Shown here in pieces: positions 1 through 6,000 of a stretch of DNA of 6,284 bases. A program made the translations under genes and the position numbers. Positions within the stretch are counted from its first letter, which is position 1, and each line of letters opens with the position of its first letter. The notes beneath the pieces were generated by a model. That model worked only from the letters and a program-made list of their open reading frames with translations, made no database searches and was not told the DNA's origin. Source of the DNA: Anaerolineaceae bacterium (GTDB lineage Bacteria; Chloroflexota; Anaerolineae; Anaerolineales; Anaerolineaceae); NCBI GenBank assembly GCA_014860845.1, contig JACZIY010000766.1:1-6284 (forward strand), written 5' to 3'.

Positions 1-1
1 C

Positions 2-1054
2 GCAGATCCGGATGACACGATCATATTTGATTCCGGATTGTCGGGTGAGGTGATCTTGAGCGGCCTCCCTCTAGAAATCAACAAAAATCTGGTCATTGAT
101 GGTTCTTCACTTGCTGTTCCCATCACCATTGATGGAGGAGGAAGTGGTATTGTTTTTTCTGTAGACTATACGGAATCTGGGGTTGTTGCCACGCTCGATA
201 GCTTAATTATTCAAAATGGGGACAGTCTTAGTGGCGGTGGTATTTACATTGAGTCCAACAGCAATCTGACTGTGGCAAATTGCACCTTATCAGGTAATCA
301 TTCTACAGATGGAGGTGGAATACTGAAATCTGGAGGAACCCTGACCGTGGTAAACAGCAACTTTTCAGGTAATTCTGCCGAAAATTGGGGAGGTGGAATA
401 TGGAACTCTTCAGGAACCCTAACCGTGACAAACAGCACCTTTTCAGGTAATTCGGCCAGTGTGGGAGGTGGAATAATGAACTTTAGAGGAACCCTGACCG
501 TGACAGACAGCACCTTTTCAGGTAATTCTGCTGATGATTTTGGAGGTGGTGGAATATTTAACGCAGATGGAACCCTAACCGTGACAAACAGCACCTTTTC
601 AGGTAATTCTGGTGGAGGAGGAGGTGGAATATACAATTATGGAACCCTAACCGTGACAAACAGCACCTTTTCAGGTAATTCTGCCGTTTATGGAGGTGGA
701 ATATACAATCTAAATGGCACATTAAATTATGTCAACACGATCATTGCCAATTCTATGACAGGTTATGATTGTTATAATGATGGTGATATTGGTATAAATT
801 CAAAAAATTGGGTCGAAGATGACAGTTGCTCTCCTGAATTTATCGGTGATCCATTGCTTGGTCCACTGGCTGATAATGGTGGTCCGACCCAAACGCATGC
901 CTTGCTGAGCGGCTCCGGAGCAATTGACCAAGGTGATAATGCTGCATGCCCAACCACGGACCAGCGCGGTGTAACTCGTCCGGTGGGTGCTGGTTGTGAT
1001 ATCGGATCATATGAATATGCTTTGTTTATTTACCTGCCAATGGTTCTGAAGTAG
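2..1054 (+). CDS. Secreted/surface right-handed beta-helix protein, choice-of-anchor Q type (5' end outside window)
   Basis: The frame is open to the left edge and the residues before the first possible start (TTG at 38) read [12 protein letters not shown], the usual opening of this family. The true start and signal peptide therefore lie upstream, and 350 residues are visible. Order: N-terminal beta-helix rungs (about 1-86), six 24-27-residue repeats with core [13 protein letters not shown] followed by GGGI(Y/M/F)N (about 87-238), then the choice-of-anchor Q end (about 240-339) with [30 protein letters not shown] and DIGSYEY. Cysteines at about 257/276 and 316/332 could form disulfides, fitting an extracellular protein. 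The last residues, IYLPMVLK, form a short hydrophobic-basic tail after the helix. The repeats resemble those of polymorphic outer-membrane proteins and probably stack as an elongated fibre. No catalytic residues are recognisable, so an adhesive or structural surface role is inferred. It is convergent with the SpoVS-like gene. Confidence 0.9.
   Translation, partial: ADPDDTIIFDSGLSGEVILSGLPLEINKNLVIDGSSLAVPITIDGGGSGIVFSVDYTESGVVATLDSLIIQNGDSLSGGGIYIESNSNLTVANCTLSGNHSTDGGGILKSGGTLTVVNSNFSGNSAENWGGGIWNSSGTLTVTNSTFSGNSASVGGGIMNFRGTLTVTDSTFSGNSADDFGGGGIFNADGTLTVTNSTFSGNSGGGGGGIYNYGTLTVTNSTFSGNSAVYGGGIYNLNGTLNYVNTIIANSMTGYDCYNDGDIGINSKNWVEDDSCSPEFIGDPLLGPLADNGGPTQTHALLSGSGAIDQGDNAACPTTDQRGVTRPVGAGCDIGSYEYALFIYLPMVLK
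260..715 (+). repeat. In-frame tandem repeat array encoding beta-helix rungs (6 units of 72-81 bp)
   Basis: Units begin at about 260 (divergent), 335, 413, 488, 569 and 641, with lengths 75, 78, 75, 81, 72 and 75 bp, all multiples of three. Each unit has a roughly 40-bp core beginning GGAACCCT(A/G)ACCGTG and running through CAGCACCTTTTCAGGTAATTC. This core is nearly invariant in the last four units. A variable part follows, and units end near GGAGGTGGAATA plus a few codons. All length variation is in the loop between the core and the GGGI motif. Near-identity including synonymous sites suggests recent duplication or gene conversion within the gene. Confidence 0.92.
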
Positions 1055-1070
1055 CGAAAAACGATTTAAA

Positions 1071-1099
1071 CCGGAGATTTTGTTCTCGGGTTGTCGAGA
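1071..1099 (+). terminator. Weak, mutually exclusive hairpins downstream of the left beta-helix gene
   Basis: TCTCG (1084-1088) and CGAGA (1095-1099) form a 5-bp stem with a 6-nt loop, followed by TTTGCTTT. A second pairing of GGAGA with TCTC (about 1073-1088) would compete for the same bases. This is a possible weak terminator 30 nt after the stop codon. The stem is short and the T-run is interrupted. Confidence 0.2.
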
Positions 1100-1195
1100 T
1101 TTGCTTTGGAGAAAAAATCTGAAAGCATGTTATTGAGTTCGTTGTCGTTCATTGAAGGCTTATTTGTGGTGGGATGTTTTGGAATATTTTACAGG

Positions 1196-1219
1196 AAAAA
1201 ATTATCGTGATTCGACGAT
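1196..1219 (-). terminator. Possible weak intrinsic terminator at the end of the SpoVS-like gene
   Basis: Read on the minus strand, ATCGT (1219-1215) and ACGAT (1208-1204) pair across a 6-nt loop. After AA of the stop codon comes a run of six T (1201-1196). The stem overlaps the last codons and the stop codon. With only 5 bp, mostly AT, the hairpin is weak, but the T-run is well placed. Confidence 0.3.
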
Positions 1220-1462
1220 GATTTTAATTGCTGTGACGGGTCTACCATCGAAATCGAGATCCACAAATTCGGGGTAAAAGACAATATCAAATCCATCGTC
1301 TTTGAGGTATCCTCTGGCAAGGATCAAGGCTTTCAATGCCTGGTTGAGTGATCCTGCTCCGATGGTTTGGATTTCGGCTCTGCCATTTTCCCTGATGGTG
1401 TGAGCGATGGCACCAGCTACGGATGCTGTTCTTGATTGGCTGCTGACTTTGATGAGTGTCAT
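1202..1462 (-). CDS. spoVS: SpoVS-family protein (stage V sporulation protein S-like, Alba-type fold)
   Basis: This is an 86-residue protein, the same length as Bacillus SpoVS, and it aligns across its whole length from memory. It starts MTLIKVSSQSRTASVAGAI, then has the signature AEIQTIGAGSLNQALKALIL followed by ARGYL, a YPEFVDLDFDG segment and the ending TAIKIIVESR. SpoVS proteins are small Alba-fold proteins thought to bind nucleic acid or act as regulators. In Bacillus the protein is needed for stage V of sporulation, but the family is common in non-sporulating phyla including Chloroflexota and Deinococcus-Thermus. The ATG at 1462 is preferred over the in-frame ATG at 1513 because AGGAG (1474-1470) lies 7 nt before it and because homology begins there. 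The gene stands alone: no other sporulation gene is visible, a strong terminator separates it from the SRPBCC gene upstream, and its 3' end faces the beta-helix gene. Its role here is not shown by context. Confidence 0.93.
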   Translation of the reverse strand: MTLIKVSSQSRTASVAGAIAHTIRENGRAEIQTIGAGSLNQALKALILARGYLKDDGFDIVFYPEFVDLDFDGRPVTAIKIIVESR

Positions 1463-1469
1463 TGAGATT

Positions 1470-1474
1470 CTCCT
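1470..1474 (-). promoter_or_regulatory. Ribosome binding site fixing the spoVS start
   Basis: AGGAG on the minus strand, 7 nt from the ATG at 1462. It favours this start over the upstream in-frame ATG at 1513, which has no comparable motif and would add 17 residues not seen in the family. Confidence 0.8.
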
Positions 1475-1524
1475 GTGAATTGCGATGTCTGAAGATCGGC
1501 ATAATAAATCCATTTTTGGGATTC

Positions 1525-1530
1525 ATTATA
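1525..1530 (-). promoter_or_regulatory. Candidate -10 box for spoVS
   Basis: A perfect TATAAT on the minus strand, about 63 nt upstream of the spoVS ATG, which would give a leader of roughly 55 nt. I do not see a good TTGACA-like box 16-18 nt further upstream, so the assignment rests on the -10 alone and on position. Confidence 0.35.
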
Positions 1531-1531
1531 A

Positions 1532-1642
1532 ATCGAGATACTGTGCCTACCCCTGGATGATAAGTTAGATACCATCAACCTCGAAAATGGCTCATTCACC
1601 TATCCAGTCAATTTTCAGTTTGGTGCCACCATTGACCCCTAA
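1532..1642 (+). pseudogene. Possible relic of a plus-strand coding region (unidentified C-terminal fragment)
   Basis: Within the 313-bp gap between the two small minus-strand genes, one plus-strand frame is open for 36 codons between TAA (1529-1531) and TAA (1640-1642). It ends DTINLENGSFTYPVNFQF plus GATIDP, which reads like the natural end of a real protein rather than random sequence. There is no ATG, GTG or TTG start in frame and no ribosome binding site, so it cannot be a gene by itself. It may be the left-over 3' end of a lost gene, or chance. I cannot name a parent family. Confidence 0.2.
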
Positions 1643-1691
1643 CCGTGCAATTCATTACCAAGGTATGTCTGAAATAACTAGAATTTGGCGG

Positions 1692-1750
1692 AATTAAAAA
1701 ATAAACGAATGCCATGCTTACACAGACTTTGTTTGCATAAAGCATGGCAT
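1692..1750 (-). terminator. Rho-independent terminator of the SRPBCC gene
   Basis: A perfect 11-bp inverted repeat, ATGCCATGCTT (1709-1719) with AAGCATGGCAT (1740-1750), encloses a 20-nt loop. On the minus strand it begins 26 nt after the SRPBCC stop codon and is followed by a T-rich run (TTTATTTTTT, complement of 1696-1705). The opposite side lacks a T-run, so the direction is minus. It separates the SRPBCC gene from spoVS and argues against an operon. Confidence 0.8.
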
Positions 1751-1775
1751 CCAATAATTGTGAACGAAAAAAATT

Positions 1776-2207
1776 CTAACCTTCCATCCTGGCTTTCAGG
1801 TTTGCCAGCAAAACTTCTGATTCTTGTTCATTCAGTTTTCCAATGATTTTCTCAGTAATCTTTTTTATCAGTGGAATCGGAATCGTATACTGTGCTAGCA
1901 TGGTTACTTCAGTTTTACCTTCTATATCTTTGTAATCGAATTCAAAATGAGATTGTATTCCTTTTGTACTTTCAGTCGTAACATGTGCATTTTCAATATA
2001 TTTAATAGTGTCTGATTCACCTTGGAATGTCATACCCGCCATCTTATAAACCCATTCGTAAGTCCACCAATCATTTTGGTTCTTTCGAACATTCTTCACC
2101 TCAACCATGCTTGGCCATATTTCTGGCAAGTTGATGGGGTCTGACATGAACTCGAATACCTTTTTTACAGGTGCATCAATGAGTATTGATTTCTTAATTT
2201 CATACAT
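1776..2207 (-). CDS. SRPBCC superfamily protein (polyketide cyclase/CoxG-like, START/Bet v1 fold)
   Basis: The 143-residue length is typical of the family. The N-terminus has the diagnostic pattern: a first strand (YEIKKSILIDAP), then VKKVFEFMSDPINLPEIWP, the short helix pair with the DP and W residues seen in CoxG and polyketide cyclase/dehydrase-like members. Alternating beta strands follow (WWTYEWVYKMAGMTFQGESD, EVTMLAQYTIPIP), and a long C-terminal helix from about residue 113 to the end closes the cavity (KKITEKIIGKLNEQESEVLL). Such proteins bind hydrophobic ligands; the ligand is not predictable here. There is no signal peptide or membrane segment, so it is probably cytoplasmic. The ATG at 2207 is preceded by GGAGG (2216-2212) at 4 nt, slightly close but convincing. 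It forms its own transcription unit, with an AT-rich upstream region and a strong terminator downstream. The fold assignment is firm, the function is not. Confidence 0.88.
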   Translation of the reverse strand: MYEIKKSILIDAPVKKVFEFMSDPINLPEIWPSMVEVKNVRKNQNDWWTYEWVYKMAGMTFQGESDTIKYIENAHVTTESTKGIQSHFEFDYKDIEGKTEVTMLAQYTIPIPLIKKITEKIIGKLNEQESEVLLANLKARMEG

Positions 2208-2638
2208 ATTCCCTCCGAATTACGTCAATATATTTTATGGTCTTATCCGAACGGTCTGATTTTGCGATTGGGATGGAATTTTATTGTGAGGATATATATC
2301 GACCTCTGATGAATCTGTTGTCTAAACAATAGCTTATCCATATTAGCACGGATAAATCTAACATTCAATAAGATTTATTAGAATTTTGAATAATAAGTTA
2401 TAGTCTTTGAAAGTTTGTTCGAGTAGATTATGGTCTAGGTGAATGTAAAAATTCGATGTTTGCTGGTTTGATAATCCAATGCTAATTTAAATGTTTCTTA
2501 TTTAAATAGAAACAATAAACCATATATATATAAAATTCAATCTGTTGCACTTAATACTTGAATCTACAATATTAAGAAAATTGAACAACACAAGTAAAAA
2601 TAGAAGAATTTTTTTCCTTTCAATAAAAACACCTGATA
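2208..2638. other. AT-rich intergenic region without a convincing gene
   Basis: This is about 430 bp of strongly AT-rich sequence, in contrast to the GC-richer DNA on its right. It must hold the SRPBCC promoter near its left end (AT-rich TAAAAT/TATATT candidates around 2228-2237 on the minus strand, with no clear -35). It also holds an interrupted palindrome (2492-2514) and an alternating AT tract (2522-2532). Open frames here have no ribosome binding site and low-complexity composition. Confidence 0.6.
2492..2514. repeat. Interrupted palindrome in AT-rich spacer
   Basis: TGTTTCT (2492-2498) and AGAAACA (2508-2514) are perfect inverted copies. With one bulged T, the pairing extends through ATTT/AAAT to 11 bp per arm around a central TTTAAA. 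It could be a dimeric protein-binding site or a cruciform. No gene start lies close on either side. Confidence 0.45.
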
Positions 2639-2869
2639 TCAAAATTTTAAAGGATCGAGGAGACCTTTGTCTGGTGAGAAGCGAAGGTGATCGCAATCCA
2701 GGCAATCGCAACCCAGGAGGTGGTAGTTCTGATTTAGATCGGGGGCGGGATCTTTTTCTTTCATGCGGTGGATCAGGAGAGGGACTGCGATTTTATCTTC
2801 ACGGGCTTTGAGGATGTGGGCTGCGATGTAGTAAGGGGAGGTGGGGTGATAACGCGCCTGATGAAACAT
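2639..2869 (-). pseudogene. Small unrecognised open frame, probable gene remnant
   Basis: From the ATG at 2869 the frame gives 76 residues. It stays open without a start codon to the TGA at 2939-2941, so the start is not secure, and there is no Shine-Dalgarno motif before the ATG. The first part (MFHQARYHPTSPYYIAAHIL, then KAREDKIAVPLLIHRMKEKD) looks like real protein and faintly resembles a HEAT-type helical repeat (AA-L, then AVPLLI). The second part contains GCDCLDCD, created by a 15-bp tandem duplication (2690-2719), and ends in AT-rich DNA, as if the original reading frame had been lost. It lies downstream of the large beta-helix gene on the same strand. I do not recognise a family; it may also be non-coding. 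Confidence 0.3.
2690..2719. repeat. Tandem 15-bp direct repeat
   Basis: ATCGCAATCCAGGCA (2690-2704) is followed directly by ATCGCAACCCAGGAG (2705-2719), with 12 of 15 positions identical. It is a small local duplication inside the doubtful minus-strand open frame and lengthens it without a frameshift. Confidence 0.7.
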
Positions 2870-2904
2870 GTCAGGTCTTACTTGATAAAACCGGTCAGGT
2901 CTTA
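2870..2904. repeat. Pair of 11-bp direct repeats, 24 bp apart
   Basis: GTCAGGTCTTA occurs at 2870-2880 and again at 2894-2904. The second copy sits in ACCGGTCAGGT, an imperfect palindrome. The 24-bp offset equals eight codons of the minus-strand open frame, where the copies read RPDRFYQV and RPDMFHQA. This could be a dispersed intergenic element or part of a decayed repeat protein. Confidence 0.6.
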
Positions 2905-2984
2905 AAAGATACCCGAATGGCGGCGATTCCCGAGGAGATCAGCGTCGAGGCTGGCATATAGCAGCAGGGATGCATACAGGATGA

Positions 2985-3014
2985 CCGGGGCAGGTCGGGC
3001 ACAACCCGCCCCGG
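2985..3014 (-). terminator. GC-rich hairpin 27 nt downstream of the large beta-helix gene
   Basis: CCGGGG (2985-2990) pairs with CCCCGG (3009-3014). Inside, after a 5-nt bulge, CGGG (2996-2999) pairs with CCCG (3005-3008) around a 5-nt loop. The position after the stop codon fits a 3'-end structure. On the minus strand no T-run follows, so it is not a classical intrinsic terminator. It may stabilise the transcript end or act with another factor. Confidence 0.4.
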
Positions 3015-3041
3015 CGAAGCTTGACGTTTTAAAGGTCCCGG

Positions 3042-6000
3042 TTAATGCTGCACAAAGATGTTCCCAGCTTGCAGCGGACCTGTGTTTTCAGTCGCCGGGC
3101 GCGGCATCGACATCGCTGCGATCAGATTGTTATTCTTGTCATAAATTTCGACCCAGATTTGATCAACACCACTTCCTGGCTCATTGTGGTCCTCGACATA
3201 GATCAGGAACTTATGATTGCCGATCGCCTCTTCCTGGCCGGCCTCCAGGTAGGTGGCTTTGCCGCTGAAGGAAGCCCAGCCGAATGTTTCCCCGTCAATT
3301 ACCCCGACTCCCAGCGAAATCCCATCCAGCGCATTGCTCTTAACCTGATAGATCGAACCATCTGCAAGATGGCGGATCAGCAGCATATTCCCCTTGATAT
3401 TGGACCCGCTCTTGTTGTATTCCATTGTGAAGCCGATGCTGGTGCGCTCTTCGGTGCCTGGCCAATAGAACCAGCCGCCGCCTGTCGTGTACCCGAGGCT
3501 GGGATCATAGACCACCAGCACATCCTCAGCGAGACCCGTGTAATAGCCGCCCTGTACGGATGCCGTCGCCAGATACGTGTTGACTGGCACAGCATCAAAA
3601 CTGCACACCACGCGTTGGAAGGCATCATAGCCATCGTCGAACACACCGATCAAGGCACAGTCTCCTGCCACTTCCCCACCTGGACCGACCGGAACCAGCT
3701 TCAAGGAGACCTGCCCCAGGCTTATGTCACCGGGATACGGGATGGACCCATCCGTCGTACTGTCTGGATAGGTTTCACGCAGGCGCAGCTCCATTTCAAA
3801 GAAACCGCTCAAATCGCTGCCATCAGGGACTTTCAGCGCTACCGGGTTACCGGCATGGAAGGTTATCCCTGCATCCTCGGGTAAGACCTCGATCGATACG
3901 GGGATTGAAACCTGATTTTCAACAGCGTCGATTATGCTGACGTTTGCCACGTAACTTCCTGCAGGTACGCTCGTTGTTCCGGAAAGTGTCCAGGTGCAGG
4001 TCGTGTTGCCGCCATCCACAGCACAATTTGCTTCAGAGATATCCAGCCAGGGCAGGTCGACATTGGCGATCATCACCCCATCTCCGGCGTCCCGGGCTTC
4101 CACGGTAACAGGGGAAATGCCATCGCTATATTGGACTATCTGATCGCCCGGATTGGCACTGACGGAATAAGGAGCCCCGTCAAACAGGCCAAAATCTGTG
4201 CCGCTGAGTTGAAGGATACCCGGTTCAGTATCGGCTGTTACTTCAAGGGAGATGGAATTTGTTCCCGGTTCATAGCCAGCGCTGTCAACCTTCACCCACT
4301 TCTCGCCATCCCACCATGCCAGGTTTGAACCATTGTGAACATTATTGATGGTGATCGTTACCTGCTGGAAGCTGCTATCCCTGGAAAGGTAAACACCAAA
4401 GAAATCGCCGCTGGATTTTAGTAGCATCGCGTCATAGGGGTTGTTGCTGAATTCAGCAACAACCGCTGTTCCTGTTCCACCAATGGCTTCAACGCTGATG
4501 TTTTCCGTCGCCAAGGTGACCGGGACTTCCGGGTAGGTGCTGTTGGCAATGTTGTAGTCCTGCACGGTTACGGCTGTTTCGGTGACGAAAAATGCCCATG
4601 GGATTGAAATTCCACCCCCAGGCTCCGGATTAAAGACGGTAATTTCAACCGTCCTGGCAGTCTCGATCAAGCCAACCGGAATAACGGCCTGGATTTCATT
4701 CGCCGAGATAAAAGTTGTCTCCTGGGCGACTCCATCCCATTGCAACCGGGAGGTGCTCACAAAATTGCTGCCGTAGACGGTGAGGCTGAGGTCGGAGCTC
4801 CCAGCAGCTTGCACTGCAAGGGGCGTTAGCGAGCTGATCGCTGGCTGCGGATTTTCCACGATGATCTGGAATTGGGCCGAGCCAGTGCCTGCTCCGGTCA
4901 CCGCTATCGTCACAGAATACCAACCGGCTGCCTCGTAGACATGGGGTTGCGAACCAAGTGAACCTGTTTCATTTAGCGTATACTGGCTGGTGGAAGAATC
5001 GCCCCAGTCCACCGTCACCGTCCATGGGCCAGCAAAGGAACCAGGGTCGCTAAAGGATCCCAGATCGAAGGGGCCGCCATCACCCAGAAGCACGGTCAAA
5101 TCATCTATGGGGGTTATGCTGGGAAGCTCGATAATACCATACTCATATGCACCCATGTCCACGGTATCCACAATGCGATTCAACCAGCGTATATCAAAAG
5201 GCAGCCGCTCGGTGGTGGTGATCCCATCGCCATCCAGGTCATGGATATCCCACGGGACAGCGATATTGGTGCCGGAATTGATGGCTGGAGATCCAGTCTG
5301 CAAGCGCAAGTTGGAAGGGGCGTTGATAAATAGCGGATCAACCTCGATGTTGCCCGTTCCCTCCAAGCCATCTTGTATGTCACTGTATGTCACCCGTGCA
5401 GTGCTATCCGGATCGTTGAATATCTGGCCATCCGTATTACCCCACAGGATCGCGTTTGTGATTACAGGGTAGCTTCCCGCTGTGGTGCCTTTACTGTTAT
5501 GCATGCCGCCACCGACCAGTGCAATGTTGCCATAGAATGTGACGTTGGTCAGCGTAGGGCTGGAAGCCACATTGGAAATTCCCCCGCCAACTCCATTGGC
5601 GACATTATTAAGGAAGATAACATTGACCAGCTTGGGGCTGCTGGTGTTGTTGTACATGCCGCCGCCGACCGGCGCCGAGTTATCAGAAAAGGTGACGTTG
5701 TACAGCCTGGGGGGGCTGGAATAAAGATTGGCCATGCCTCCACCGCCCTGGGTATCTGCGCTGTTGCCAGTAAACGAGACTCCCATCAGAGTGGGGTTGC
5801 AGCCAAGGTAGTTCATCATTCCTCCACCGTAGTCACCTGCGGTGTTGCCGGAGAAGGTCACTTCCTTCAGGGTTGGGCTGTTGCTATCGTACGTATACAT
5901 TCCACCCCCATTTATGGCAGAGTTTTGGTGAAACTCGACATTTTCCAGGACGAGAGGCTGCTCTCTGCCGCTACTGAACATCCCGCCGCCAGCAACCGCC

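Noticed and set aside
298..636. Minus-strand open frame of 112 codons rich in IPPP and ELPEKVL repeats
   Set aside because: It is the antisense shadow of the tandem repeat array. The periodic proline motif is the complement of GGAGGTGGAATA, and there is no ribosome binding site.
260..715. CRISPR-like reading of the regularly spaced repeats
   Set aside because: The repeats are in-frame parts of a protein gene, the unit cores are about 40 bp with related and not unique spacers, and no cas gene is present.
1463..1513. N-terminal extension of the spoVS gene to the ATG at 1513
   Set aside because: The family begins at the later ATG (1462), which has a well-spaced AGGAG. The extra 17 residues have no counterpart in SpoVS proteins.
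1202..2207. Operon of the SRPBCC gene and spoVS
   Set aside because: The 313-bp gap contains a strong intrinsic terminator facing the SRPBCC transcript and a separate TATAAT box before spoVS.
2502..2711. Minus-strand frame with a hydrophobic stretch (ILLFLLVLFNFLNIV)
   Set aside because: It would need a TTG start without a ribosome binding site, and the hydrophobicity comes from the AT-rich composition of the spacer. It also overlaps the other doubtful frame.
3045..3884. Plus-strand open frame of 279 codons opposite the large beta-helix gene
   Set aside because: It lies fully antisense to a frame with clear domain motifs. Its translation shows no recognisable domain, so it is a shadow caused by few stop codons in GC-richer DNA.
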